A stretch of 64,000 nt of DNA from Siphonodentalium dalli (Eukaryota > Mollusca > Scaphopoda > Gadilida > Siphonodentaliidae). A program made the translations under genes and the position numbers. Below are positions 34,283 to 46,612 of the stretch, in pieces. Every line of letters begins with the position of its first letter. The first letter of the stretch is position 1. The DNA is taken from the NCBI GenBank assembly GCA_032622095.1, contig CP136062.1:138154351-138218350 (forward strand). The letters run 5' to 3'. Under the pieces are notes generated by a model. It saw nothing but the letters and a program-made list of their open reading frames with translations. It did not search any database and was not told the origin of the DNA.

Positions 34283-34286
34283 TTAA

Positions 34287-34807
34287 AACCCAGAAATTAT
34301 ACACCATTGCGTGCAAGATACGGCAAAGATTAGATAAGGAATTCCAGACATTACGGACTGTTTTACGCATGCGCGGATTTAGCTCAAGTATAGTCAAACT
34401 ATGAAGCATATGATGGCTTATTTAGGAAGTTTTATGTGGATATGATTGAGCTAGATGTATTTTATTTCCAAAATCTGCCATAAAATCGGAATGATAGGCA
34501 TTAATATTGTACCGTTAATAATACAAGGCAATAACATCACGATAGTGACGTCCACGCCTACTACTCCGAGTCATTCGATCTATCGGGTGCACTCGATGAA
34601 TCTCCTCGGAATTTGAAAGATGTGTGCGTGAATCAACAGCGCTTTGAATTTTTTGTATTATGAAATGCCATGCAACTACGTAAACCCACGCGCAAAAACT
34701 CGGGTAGTACCCTTGGTGGTTCTTTATCGCCAACGTAAGTTTGGTTCGTCAAGAAATTGTGCCCCTTGGCACAATGTAGATCACCAAAATATCTCTATTA
34801 TACTAAT
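34287..34807. other. No gene recognised
   Basis: Low-copy sequence; the minus frame at 34515-34733 shows no known motif. Confidence 0.4.
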
Positions 34808-34811
34808 TTAA

Positions 34812-35041
34812 CCCTTTCTATACAAATGGATTCTCCCACTCAGTTATGAAAGTAAATATTGGATTGATCTATTATTCATTTTAGGGGTGTTCAGGAAAAA
34901 TGAGCAGACGACAAGATCATTCAAATACAGAAGCATTCATATTCTTTGGTCGGAAATGTTCAGATAATAAATTCAACAAACTTATTTTCTGAAAATGTTC
35001 AAAGGGAACAACCCATCAATGAGTATTTAGTATAGAAAGGG
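34812..35041 (+). mobile_element. TTAA MITE, family C, copy 1
   Basis: 230 bp with left TTAA (34808-34811) and CCCTTTCTATACAAATGGAT. The right end reads TTTAGTATAGAAAGGG followed by ATAA (mutated TTAA). The centre carries GAGCAGACGACAAGATCATT and AACAACCCATCAATGAGTAT. Other copies: 42404-42582, 53546-53769; fragments at 13371 and 33500. Confidence 0.85.
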
Positions 35042-35774
35042 ATAACATACACCGCTCATCAGACTTCTATTTTGAACTTAGAATACAATTAACTCTCTGG
35101 GAGGAAGGGACTCCCGATGGCACAGATGGCATGCCGCATTAGGTCACCATTAGCCGCACAGTGCATGATAGAATACAGTTGATAATTATATGAGACCCTC
35201 CCACCTCTACTTGACTGGCTAAAATTATATTTTTTTTACAAAATAAGAATGCGGAAGTCTCAACCCAACTTTTATTCAAACAGTTAATAATTCTGATTTG
35301 GTTAAAGATTATTTAGGGCCTTACTGTACCAGTGCTTAGAAAATGTCCACTGTTGTAAATATCAATTGATGGTACTTGCATCGTATAACACTATGAATAA
35401 TCAGTAATATATAACAGTTGTATTTCATCGATATGTAGGTACCCGTTAATGCATCGGAAATTCTTAGTCTGTGGATATAACAATATCGATATTTACTCAA
35501 AGATAACGATTCATAAAAACCAAAATGATTGGCCGCAAATAAAGACACACAAGGAAGTACGAAATAATACAACATATACAACAACAAATAATTGTAGCCA
35601 CTCGTTGTCTGTATCATTTTATTTATTGCCGCTTAACCTTGGATATGAAATGTTTTAGCGATCTCATATCTAAAATTAGGATATAACTATTTACAGACAT
35701 ATGAAACATTGACACTTTTATCGCTTGTTATGTCCATACGGTTTCCGCAGAGCGTTGGTGTGTTTTGGTTTATA
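35042..35774. other. No gene recognised
   Basis: AT-rich; open frames at 35336-35658 overlap on opposite strands and have no recognisable domains. Confidence 0.4.
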
Positions 35775-35775
35775 G

Positions 35776-36700
35776 GGCCGTATTCGTTATCTCAGTTTAA
35801 TAAACCCGGTTTATGAAAACCCCTCGGTTTAAACCTCAGTCTGACAACTAAAACCGTAGTTTAACCTCGAGACCACAGGTTCGTCGTCTTCGGTTTAAAT
35901 AAACTCAGTACAGCTAGTGCCGGTTTAGCAGTAGTGTCTCTATATATATTGTCGAGTTAAACAACGGTGCATGCCTATAATTAGAACCGCCGCTTTCTAT
36001 CAACAGCGAAAGACTGACAATAATGATAACAACATATTGTTATCGGACATATATAAGCGTGAAGCGCTCATACATGTAAAGTGTATGGGTACAAGTCAAT
36101 CATTGTTTTTGCGTTTTATAATCTTAAACCGGCATCTAAACCATGGCATTCGACTGTCCAGCAAAACGCGGTGTCGGAAGGATAGACCTGAGATGACGAA
36201 TCCGACTTGTTTTCGACCTCTGTTTCCAATTGTTACACACTCAGTTCAATGGCTGGAGCTACAGTAATGCTCTAATTAATCGACTCCTTAACCACAGCAG
36301 AATTATGGGTAACTTTTCAGGATTTAGTCAGTGATTTAGTCGGAAATATGGCTTGTTTCCGACTAAATCCTGAAAAGTTACCCATAATTCTGCTGTGGTT
36401 AAGGAGTTGATTAATTAGAGCATTACTATACGTTAGCGTTAATTGATGGCATGCCAATAAACATTCTACCGACCCGCTTTTGGTCCGCTTTATAACAAGA
36501 CAGTTTGACTGCATGCTCATCTTAACGAATAGAGTTGTGAATGAGCTGACCACTGATCGACAATAAACACACTCTTATTGACACGGGTTTAGCTGGTCCG
36601 TCAGTGTATAGATTTAGAACCCGGTTTAGCTGGACCGTCAATGTAGGTGTACAACCCGGTTTAGACTCGGATGTTTAAACTGAAGATAACGAATCCGGCC
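35776..36700. mobile_element. ~0.9-kb inverted-repeat element rich in GGTTTAAACC words, copy 1
   Basis: Terminal inverted repeats GGCCGTATTCGTTATCTCAG (left) and its inverse at 36676-36700 (GATAACGAATCCGGCC). Sub-terminal regions are full of CCGGTTTA, GGTTTAAACC and GGTTTAGCTGGACC words on both sides, extending the stem. A mariner-type MITE (36262-36428) sits inside. Same family as 39533-41300. No target duplication could be fixed and no transposase is present. Confidence 0.8.
36262..36428. mobile_element. Tc1/mariner-type palindromic MITE, copy 2
   Basis: Starts CAGTAATGCTCTAATTAATC and ends with the inverse (last base mutated), flanked by TA (36260-36261, 36429-36430). It shares both arms with 8131-8343 but has a shorter, different tip in which a piece of the arm (CAGTGATTTAGTCGG) is duplicated. 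Confidence 0.88.
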
Positions 36701-38219
36701 ATTGAGTTTATCGTGGTTTCAGCCAGTAGACCATAGCAGACGTTGTCACCCCACCGACCGAAGCAACTGACAGACTTGCCCAGATACACGAATCACGCCA
36801 TCTTCCCTGTGCGTGGTTGCAAATTCACTCGTTTCGGGATTAGAACTAGCATCGCCATCACTGGACGGCTTATGTTGGCCTAATGCGCCATTCACCATAC
36901 CAAATTAGCCACCGGGGCCGCGAGCAGCTGTTTGCCTTGAGGCATGTTTACAGCTTTGAATTTCTAAGTACATATACCTCCGCCTGACTGGGTCGAGTTT
37001 AGGCAGAACGTGCGCTATTTAGGCCTTAGCGTTTTGGTGTTGTACGTTTCAGGCATGAACTATCACTAAATCTGTTTCGGATGTCTCCATGCAGACCTGT
37101 CCTCATTCTATTCATTATCTGGATTTTATATAAAATAAATAAATAAAAACAAAATATGTATACACATAAATATATGAGTGCGTGAATCGAATGTTGTTAT
37201 ACACTTTTGCTATTTATCGCATAATTAGCCCCTAAACCCGGCCTCATATTTTTAGTAAGATACACGTGTATTATCGGCACGCGCTGTAATGTTAGAGCTT
37301 AGATCAATGATATCGATGTCAATGCCGGAACTTTATTATTATGTTAATTAGAATATAGTTATGATATCCAATTTATGTTGGGTTATTTAGTGTTGATTGT
37401 GAGATAAACATGGGTGATAAGGGTGGTTGAACTACTTCGTCAAAATGAAAACATTGAAAAGACACATTTAAAATGGAACTATATTTTTACTTGAAGGTGT
37501 ATTTACTTCCTCTTTGGTTGTGATTAGGAAATCAATATTAATTTGTTTTAACCCCAGTCGTTTCGAGATCGTTTTTCCTTGCTAAAATGTGATTATGTGA
37601 TAAATTGGATATCAAATTCGTCGCAATTCTGTACGAAATTTATTAATGTTCACTAAATTCGATTAGAGTCACATAGAATTTAGTGCATTCGGTTAATAAA
37701 TTTCGTATATAATTGCGACTCATTACATATTCTCTATATATGACATGGCAATGACGTAGCTTGTTCTTTGGCGGTCGAACGTACATTCCAACTATTCTAT
37801 AGTACACTGATTCCTTTAATTACCTATGCAAAATGTTAATTGGGTACCGATTAAGAATTTAGTCATTACCACATTTTAGTTGTCGGAGTCGTTGTGGTTG
37901 TGGCCGAGGATAATACCCACACTAAGATAAACTTGTTAACACGGCAACGGTTGGGAAGCCCCTAGTTAGCGACACCTGCATGTGAAGTTTAATACGTGTC
38001 TTTCAATTAGTATTTTGGTTAAATTGATCATAAAAACACTTATTTGAGAACGATAGTGTTGATTTCCCGCACAATACGACTCGCTTCAAAAGGCAAACCG
38101 GTATTGATGTCACTGAGAAAGAATTTCGGGATTTTAATTGTTCCACGATCTTGAGCGATATTGAAATATTAAATATTAAACTACCATTCTCGTTGGTTTT
38201 TTGGTTGGAATGTTTGGAT
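36701..38219. other. No gene recognised; one hairpin
   Basis: Low-copy sequence apart from the hairpin listed at 37620. Confidence 0.4.
37620..37719. repeat. Hairpin, ~45-bp arms
   Basis: GTCGCAATTCTGTACGAAAT at 37619 is matched in inverse up to 37719 (ATTTCGTATATAATTGCGAC). The centre lies near 37668. A small MITE-like structure. Confidence 0.75.
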
Positions 38220-38223
38220 TTAA

Positions 38224-38590
38224 AGATACATAATACGAATTAACGCTCCTAAATTACTGTTTCTTTGCCATGGCTTCGGGGGTAAAAAATATTTGATTCG
38301 AGTTGAGGAACCCACCCATCAAGATTTTTTTAATCTGTTAGTTTTTAACACCTGGACTATTTGGCGGCCTAGCCGAACGACATATATACTCTAAATACCA
38401 AATTGCCTTGAACAAAATGTTGATATATAACACGTTTTGGAAAATGTTATACCATGCAGCGCTGACAGTGGTTAGCATTAATTTTGGTAAATAATTGATT
38501 CTGATAACTAGAACGGCTTTTGAAGAAATGTTGTTGTTGTTGTTGTTGGAATCTGATTATACGGGGGACATTGAATCGGATTGTGTACCT
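38224..38590. mobile_element. TTAA-flanked MITE, family A copy 2
   Basis: 367 bp between TTAA at 38220-38223 and 38591-38594, with diverged termini AGATACATAATACG / AGGTACACAATCCG. The interior matches copy 1 (CGCTCCTAAATTACT, GGCTTCGGGGGTAAAAAATA, AACAAAATGTTGATATATAA, (GTT)n). Copy 1 has about 90 bp more in the middle. Confidence 0.85.
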
Positions 38591-38594
38591 TTAA

Positions 38595-39532
38595 GATGGG
38601 GCTGACGTGACAATTTTTACACATTCAAAGAAACCTCAGTTCCCCAGAGCGCAAAATTAAAAAACTTGATGCCAATGAACTACATTAATAATAAACTAGG
38701 CATCTTGTCTGAGCTTTGGCTACTGTTGAAATTCAAAAGGAGATGCTCCATGAATCAAAAATAAGTGGCATGTTTTTTAGCAGAAAAATATTGCTAAAAC
38801 TAAATTAAATTGAACTTAAAGGGGTTCTCAAAAGTTGTTGTTGGTTTCTATATTCTTTGCTTCGTAGAATAAGGTAAACAGATGTCCATAATGTGAATGT
38901 CTGCTGAGTACGAAGTAATGTTACAGATGTCAGATAATCCAGAATGCAAAATTAGAATGCTCGTCATCGAGAAATTTGTGTACAGTTTTCAGGCAAATGT
39001 ATCAAATAAATGTTATATTATATCTATAATATAGTCCCAGATACTCATTATTGTTATTGTATAGTCATGCAGTGAGTGAATGAGTTCACGCCCCTTATCA
39101 AAATAATGCTTTACACGATGTGTGCCACGCGTTGCCTAATACACTATCCGTCAATTAATGTAATTACGTCTTGTACATGGCCATATTTGTAACTTAGTTT
39201 ATGGCTGGAGCCATAACGTAAAATTATATTAATTTATCAAATTTGATTTTAAGACAACCTGTTGCTAGCCTGAACGTTTACATAAGACATATTGGACTCA
39301 ATGTAATTATTTTTCTATATATTATCGATATTAGATCGTTGTTATTATCGGGAATTTATTGAAATTGGCGTATAGTCTCCCTTTAATTTAAATCGTTTAG
39401 AATATCACCACAAAAAAACAAACTGAAAGTTGATATTGTTATTAATTGGGTTAATAGTTCCAGTATTTTCATTTTGGGTAATAAAAATTGCTTTTGTCTT
39501 GAAAACCGGGAAGTGTTGCTTTGGAACTTAAG
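38595..39532. other. No gene recognised
   Basis: AT-rich spacer; no supported feature. Confidence 0.4.
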
Positions 39533-41300
39533 GGCCGGATTCGTTATCTCAGGTTTAAACCTGGTCTACGTAGACCTCTAGGTTTAAACCGCCGTGAGTC
39601 AGCTAAATCAGTGGTTTAAATCCGAGACCACAGGTCTAAATGATGCATTCGTCATCTCTGGTCTAAACCTGGTCCAGCCAAACCAGTGGTTTAGCAGTAG
39701 TGTCTCTGTATCGTCGAGATAATTAATCGTACTTTCCTAATGCGGACCGCCTCGTTTTATTGATTGCGAAAATCAAGAATTAAGATAGCGAGCATATTTT
39801 GATTGGTAATTTATAAGTGTGAAGCACTAACACCTATAAAGCGTGTGGGGATACGTTTTTGTCAATTTCGATATTTTTTTATTGCGATTAATAAGCTTAA
39901 ACCGGCAACTAAACCATATAATTCGGCGGTCCAGCTAAACCAGCTTTACCTAGGCTAAACTTGAGATGACGAATCCGTCTTTTCTTCTTCGCGGTTTAGA
40001 ATTGTCATACAATCAGTCAAAGGGTGGAGCTGTAAATAATCTCGAGTGAGGGCGTGTTTAAGTGGCGACCCCCGCCTGGTGTTATCATGTCACAGTTGAT
40101 TCATTCATACGCGAGCTTTGCTCAGATATGGACATGTTCCTTCAACTATTGTGTGTGGTTTTTTTTTGGCTTGTGGCAGTCACAAATACTGGTGTTTTCT
40201 ACGAATTCATTTGATGAGTTCAACGTTTTTATTTTGACACCAAAACGATGCTACTGCATGACCAGATATGCTATACACATGTAGTTTGCAATCCTAAACT
40301 TATATTGCTATATGAGTCAAATTTGATAACTTATTTTGATGTAGATCATGCCACAAAGCTCTACTCTGGCTACGCCCATAAATTCCCCATAATATTCCAC
40401 CAGTTCAAAACCTGGGAACTTTTTGATTTTCTGCATGATGGGAAATTTATGACATTGAAAAAAAACAACGCATGTAATATATTTCTTTATTAAAAGCTTT
40501 CCCTCTGCATTGTTGACCACTTCCAACAGTTCAGATGCCGCTTCTGGTGCCTGCGACACCTTTGCGCAAATATTGATCATTTGAACATTTAAATTTAAAA
40601 AAAATAAAAAAATTTAAAACAAACTAGTATTAATTTAATTTTTAAATTAGTTTCTTATCAGATTCAACACCTTACTCAATTTAATATCACAATTTTTTCA
40701 TTTTTTAAAAAATTAAATTGTTCTTACTTTTTAAATCAAATTGTTTTGAAACTAACGCCGTTATTCCATCCGATGCACCATACCTAATTTGGTTGAAATC
40801 GGTCCAGGGGTGTGGGAAAACAGTTGCGAACAGACAAACGGACATACAGATAGACAGCGCCTATACCCTTTAATATATACAGATATGCATGTAAAAATAC
40901 ACTACATTTTGTCTTTGAGTAAAGCGTCTTGCAGAAAATCTATCACAAACAAAGTGATGAACAGCGAGTGAAACTCGCGTTGAGAGACATACCCTTAGTC
41001 AGATTTATTTAAACCCAGAACGAGATCAAATTAATGGTCCATGAGCGATGCTTGTTTCTCAATGAATAAATCCATTGAGCGTGCACGCGTTCGCGATAAT
41101 TTATGACGTATCAATAACCATTATATCGGCTTGTTTTGGTCCGATTAGTAAGAGGTTAGTTTGACAGTGCTCATATTACCGAATCGAGTTGTCAATTAGC
41201 TGGCAACTGAACGACAAAAACGCCCCCTTAGACCCGGTTTGGCTGGACCGCCAATGTAGGTTTAAACCAGGTTTAAACCGGAGATGACGAATCCAGCCAA
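39533..41300. mobile_element. GGTTTAAACC-rich inverted-repeat element, copy 2, with internal insertion
   Basis: The left end GGGCCGGATTCGTTATCTCA and the right end GAGATGACGAATCCAGCC (41282-41299) match 35776-36700. The left 0.5 kb (39533-40035) and right 0.2 kb (41090-41300) align with copy 1 in order. About 1.05 kb of unrelated sequence (roughly 40040-41085) interrupts it. A secondary end-like motif GAGATGACGAATCCG occurs inside both copies (39963; 36188). Confidence 0.75.
40040..41085 (+). mobile_element. Insertion inside the GGTTTAAACC element
   Basis: Sequence absent from copy 1. It includes a 150-bp A/T-only-like stretch (40590-40740), then a tail of the CTAG-element type (TTTGGTTGAAATCGGTCCAG ... 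GAACAGACAAACGGACATAC ... TTTAATATATACAGATATG, 40778-40890). This suggests it is, or contains, one of those tail-bearing repeats. Open frames here (40054-40284, 40317-40580) have no recognised motif. Boundaries approximate. Confidence 0.5.
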
Positions 41301-42399
41301 GAAGTATACCAGATAGCTATAGCACAGCTAGTACCTTGGCCGGTAAAATAACCGTAAAACTGCTTGTATCAGTTAATGCTAAAACATGTCATGTCTGTAG
41401 CTTGCCACATTAGTTCCATGTTCATGCCCCAACACTACTGATATGCTGTATAAACTACAGACTCTCCGAAACGAGAGCACTTGGAAATTCGAGATGAAAC
41501 TGTTTAAAGAGTTTATATTCAGCACTTGCTTGCTTTTCACGAGAGAGTAAACTATTTTAATTCATATCTCATATACCGAAAACAGTATATATCGATTGGT
41601 CGGAAAAGCACAAGTCAAAACCGTGTGTCTTAAACATGTATCCTATTGGGAAGTTCAGATCTGTTTCATACATTCATGCATTGAGTGTGATATATAAAAA
41701 AACGTGTAACACCGTAGGCCGATGGAAAGATACACTTCCACTGGGTAGATTCGAGAGGAGACGAGTCGAACATTTTCAAATTGAAGTGAATCGCAATTGC
41801 ACATTCAAAACAAACTCGAACCTCGAAAGGTATCTCACACTGACTGGAATCGGGTAGGGATTGCATGCAATACATAGGTAGCTCGGTGTATTCATCTCAT
41901 ATAAGGCTAGAGTCACACACTGGCATATTGTACGGTAATTTGTCGGAAATGGCTATCTCCAGTGTGTATTGAAAACTCTTGTGTCAAAAAATCCGACTTA
42001 ATCAGACACTCCATTGATGGTTGCATATCTGTGGTTACTGCTGTAAATTCGACAAGTGATTACATGGTGCAGTCAGGTAAATATATGTGAATGTTTGCGC
42101 CATGAAAGTGCCATAGTTTATAAGGTCAATTGTGGAGAATGGAGAAAGTTTATTTCCTTATACTAACAGCGTGGCATATGCATGTCATAAGACGTCTGTC
42201 GCTCATATTTCTAACATGCCACACCCTTCTGCAATGAATTGACAGACAAATTTACCAGTGTGTGAATTTCGTCTGATCCTTCGTTCACGCAGGTGGCAGA
42301 TTTCCTGTAAAATGCTTATGAAATCATGAAAATGCACAAATGTCATTGATAATTAAAAAAAGTTTCGGAATTAGAGAATATGTGATTTCGCTTTAATGA
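41301..42399. other. No gene recognised
   Basis: Low-copy sequence; the 73-codon frame at 41636-41857 is unsupported. Confidence 0.4.
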
Positions 42400-42403
42400 T
42401 TAA

Positions 42404-42582
42404 TGCTTTCTAAACTAAATACTCATTGACGAGTATATTATCTAAACATTTCCCACAAATGAATATGATTTATTCTGTACTTGTATTATTCGTTCGTTTG
42501 GCTATCGTCTGGTCATATATCCTTAACACTCCTCCAAATGCATAATTCCAAAATGTATACCTTTATAACTGGATGGAAAGGG
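42404..42582 (-). mobile_element. TTAA MITE, family C, inverted copy
   Basis: TTAA at 42400-42403 and 42583-42586. Reading on the minus strand gives TTAACCCTTTCCATCCAGTT at one end and ATACTCGTCAATGAGTATTTAG at the other, matching family C. About 50 bp shorter than 34812-35041. Confidence 0.75.
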
Positions 42583-45500
42583 TTAATGGCGTATAGAGTA
42601 GTGAAATTCCATCACTTATTGCCGGATTTATTCTTATTAGATACGTGTATTTGAAGGCTAATTACTGACAATAGTCATTTATAGAATAACTTCCGGAATT
42701 GCATAGATATCACTGTGCATGCAGCGGACGGTAGGGCTTGATCGTTCTGTATAAGTTGTTTGTCGTTCCAGCCTGTTCTCGTGCAAATAAGCACATAATT
42801 ATAACGGGCTTATTTTATGAACGAAATAATCTCATGTTGGTATAATTTAACCTTGATATACGCTCTATATGGAAAAATAACGCGGTTTTTAAAAACTGTC
42901 CAATATGGGACTATTTTCATACGAAATAAGCCCATATTGGCATAAATTAATCAACTTTCTTTTCATCGACACGACTTACCAGACTCACGCTCTTCATAAT
43001 GTGTTTCACATTTTCTATAAACGGAATAATGGATATTTGATTCATAGTGGGCTTATTTCAGAATCAAATAAGTCAAATATGAACATATGTTAATATTTAG
43101 GTCCAATATGAACCTATTTGTACGAGGATATATTGGCCGTTCATCTCAGAGGACACTACACCGCATCGCTCTACGACGAAATGCAAATGCATTGCAATGC
43201 AAACTAGCCAGAATGTGAACGTACGGTAACTCGAGACAACTTGCTAGCCACTGTTCGATTATAGTGTCATGCACTTGATAAGTCCAGGATCGCAAAGAGC
43301 TCGACGTGCAATGACATTTGTGTAACAGCGGGTATGGTTAATCGCCAGGAGGTCGTCAAAGCACCGCCCATAAATCATGAACGACATATTAGTAAATATT
43401 CCCATAGTACGTCCTTATGTAACTCGACATACGTGGGGGTCACAAATTGATATTCATACGAGTAGTTACAAGGACCTTAGCTTACCACCCCGACGGGTTA
43501 TCGTTGAGATCAGATCCAATGATAAGATCCAACATCCTCGACATCTAAACGTCGCTTCTTATATACGCCGAGGGCAAACACAAAGCATATTCCACCCATG
43601 CGTATGCATGGTGCTGCGGGACAAACAACGTTGGTCAGATGTTTCAATAATGGTAAATAACAGTAGATGGTCAGAGATGTATGAAGTTGTCACCCCTACA
43701 TTTCTGCTACGCGGGGTTCGGGTGATCTTGAAGTAGTATGCATAGAGATTCATATGCCCATTTTAACCGTTATACAAGATTTAACAATAAGGCTGGTACG
43801 CTGCTTTTATAGCATCAAATTATTAAAATTTTGATTATTTCATAGCCAAAATAACATATTTTAATGTAACTCAGTCTGATATATATCTTGAGGTGTTAGT
43901 CAGGAGGCAAGCACCCACATTATTTTTTGGATAAATATATTTAGTACTATATGCCAACATATCCTTGGTAGAGTTTGGTCCACTGAAAAAAAAACACTGT
44001 TGGCAATCTTCTATGCCCGTGTTAGAGATCAAAGGTCAAGGTCAGATGTAGAGGCGCCTTTCTGCATTAGCCTGAATGATAGAATGATATTTTTCTTGAC
44101 AGAGGTAACTAGAAAATTGCCAACATTATTAGCATTGTTGGCATTTGGTACTAAAATTGTTTAGCAAAAATGGTTCTAGCCACCTTTTCTCTGACCTGCC
44201 TCCTGACTATGTTGAAGTTATGGACATTACTTCAGCAAATGTGTGAAAATTATCATATTAGTGTGAAATCACCATGACTTGTATTCTATATTTTCTTAAC
44301 CAGTACGCAGGATTTACCCTCCTCTGGTATTCATGATTCATGTGCGGTATGGGGTGACACCATCATGTATTTCTTCCTTGTCGTTTCTATATGGATTCAT
44401 GGTGTAACATTATACTTTTGGGTAGGAGAACAGGAGGTTATGTCACTAAGAAATAATATTTTTCTGAATTATTGTCCTCGAAATGGGCAGAAAGTGTTTT
44501 AGACTAGTGGAACATTAAACTGTTCATATGTAATTTGTGTATGTTTTACGATGGAAAATTAATCTTTTCAAGTGAAATATGTGTGGCGCCAGATGTTTTT
44601 GTTTTTTAGTAGAATTTGTGTTGTTGTTGTTGCCAGTGGTGTCAGGTGGGGCATCTTTTAAAACTATAGATAGGAATTTGAGACCAAACGTAGGCTGATA
44701 TTGTTCTGATAGTTTTCAATCAATAGGCCTACTTAGTGTGAAATATGTCGTTTCAGACAAAGATTCCAGTAGAGTTGACACTTTTTCACATGTAACACCA
44801 ATTAGTTAGTTATACGTTGCTTGAATGTGGGATATTATGCTGGAATATCGGAATTGATGCCCGTTTTATGTTGCTCATGAACACATTTGTTCGGATATTT
44901 GAAATACGCTTATATTGCCGATCTTAGCTATAGTATAACAACTTTACACAAACCTTCCTGGGCAAGTATATATACCTCGTTCATGGTCAATTTACAATCT
45001 CAACGGCTCGACAATTTTCGTTTTCACGTGGAAATAACATCTCCTATAAATAGACACGATATCTGACGGACTATTTCAATCACGTGATTGATCATGTGCA
45101 AATACCACCGGGAAATAAGTCTGTTGACTAGGGGACTCGTCTGTCAAACTAGAACCGATTATTGCTATTTATTACTATTTATCATCACTGCACGCTTTAT
45201 CAAGTACAGCCATTTAGTGAATAAATTCTGCTCCATCACATCTATGCGCCAACGAGTCAATGTCAACGCCTTAATATCAGGGGCGTGTATTGTAGCATTG
45301 CGCGAATATGGTTTTTATTTATGGAAAAGGTTATTTCCGAGCGAAGCGGAAGTGGCCGATTCGCGAGTCGTTGAGAATGGTTCAACATAGTATGAGCTGG
45401 AAAACATTAAAATTTGATAGGAAGCAGCAACTAAACTGCACGAAATTCCTTTGATATCTCAAATGGCAAATTTGCCTGGCAATTTTACAGACAATTAGTC

Positions 45501-46301
45501 GCAGAGGAGTGTGCTGTGCTATTGCATGAACAATACACCACTTATAAAATATACATGCCCAACATGCTCTAAGTTTCCAATGGAAGCCGCTAACGTTGGT
45601 CAGTTGAATAGTGTGAAGCTCAACCAACTGATTTCATAATCAATTACAGTGACGTTTGGTCGTTTCTCTCACATTATGAATGACACATGTGCTGCATGAC
45701 ATATGATGCGATTGCACACAAAAACTAAAAATGCATACCGGATGTTTAGACCACCGATGACTTGACATTGAAGGAATGCATACCGATACCAAGGCGCTAT
45801 GTACAGCTCATAGATTATAATATTTACGATAGCCAGCTCAATGGAAATTGTGTGTTCCGACATTATCGAGGTTCGATTAGTCTGAGTTTGTCATGTTAAC
45901 TATTTCCTGACATGAATATCTCAGCCCGTGGTAAATATTTGCTCCTGGGTGATAATATGCCTCGTGTCACTTTGAAGCACTTTCCTGTATCTTATGTCAG
46001 TTGAATAACCTTAAAATATTCTAATGCACCCGTGAAAAATTCCGACCTACCCATCTGAAGGGATTATACGCATTGTGGTAGGAAATGAGATTTAAATTTT
46101 TGATACATGATCCTGACTACGCATGCCGACTGTAGGCAATAGTCATAAGATTTTCTGTTCCTGATGATGGACGATTGCCGTTACTTTACGTTTATCGATA
46201 CTCAGGAGTCAGTACTATAATAATCATATACGTGTAAATTACAAATGTAGCGCAATGCGTGTACTATACTTCTCAAGTGTTCATATCCCTATATGCCCAT
46301 T
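42583..46301. other. No gene recognised; short hairpins
   Basis: Contains the hairpin CCAATATGGGACTATTTT / GAAATAAGCCCATATTGG at 42900-42941 and further scattered GGGCTTATTT / AATAAGCCC words from 42808 to 43045. The 119-codon frame at 43377-43736 and the 100-codon frame at 45088-45390 have no recognised motif. I see no splice-supported gene. Confidence 0.4.
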
Positions 46302-46612
46302 GGGGCCTAGGTGCCTGAGTCGGTAAGGGGCTCTGCTCCACCAGACCGACTCGCTCTCCAGCGCTGGCGATATGGGTTCAATTCCCGGTGGAGTCATCGA
46401 TGACTGTGTATCCTATATCGCTATCTGGGGGAGTTTCCAGTTACTTGCCGATGGTCGGTGGTTTCGCCGGCCACAATGTGTCATTCTTCCATCCAATGAG
46501 ATCACTGCTAGATTTACATTAGTGCACGGACTTTCCTCCACCAATATCACTGGCAACGTCGTGATATAGCCATGGCTGCTGAAAGTCACGCCAAACCCTA
46601 ATCAATAAAAAC
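46302..46612 (+). mobile_element. tRNA-derived SINE
   Basis: The head is tRNA-like: GGGGCCTAGGTGCCTGAGTC with an A box and GGGTTCAATTCCC (46374-46386) as B box, the spacing suiting a class II tRNA. The body contains GATGGTCGGTGGTTTCGCCG and GGACTTTCCTCCACCA. The 3' end reads ATAGCCATGGCTGCTGAAAG followed by CGCCAAACCCTAATCAATAAAAA. The head-body-conserved tail layout is that of metazoan SINEs with a shared 3' domain. TATGCCC on both sides (46292-46298; 46616-46622) may be a short target duplication. Confidence 0.8.

Noticed and set aside
43377-43736. 119-codon plus frame
   Set aside because: No motif, no splice context, no repeat or duplication support.
46302-46400. Functional tRNA gene
   Set aside because: The tRNA-like head continues into a conserved SINE body and tail.
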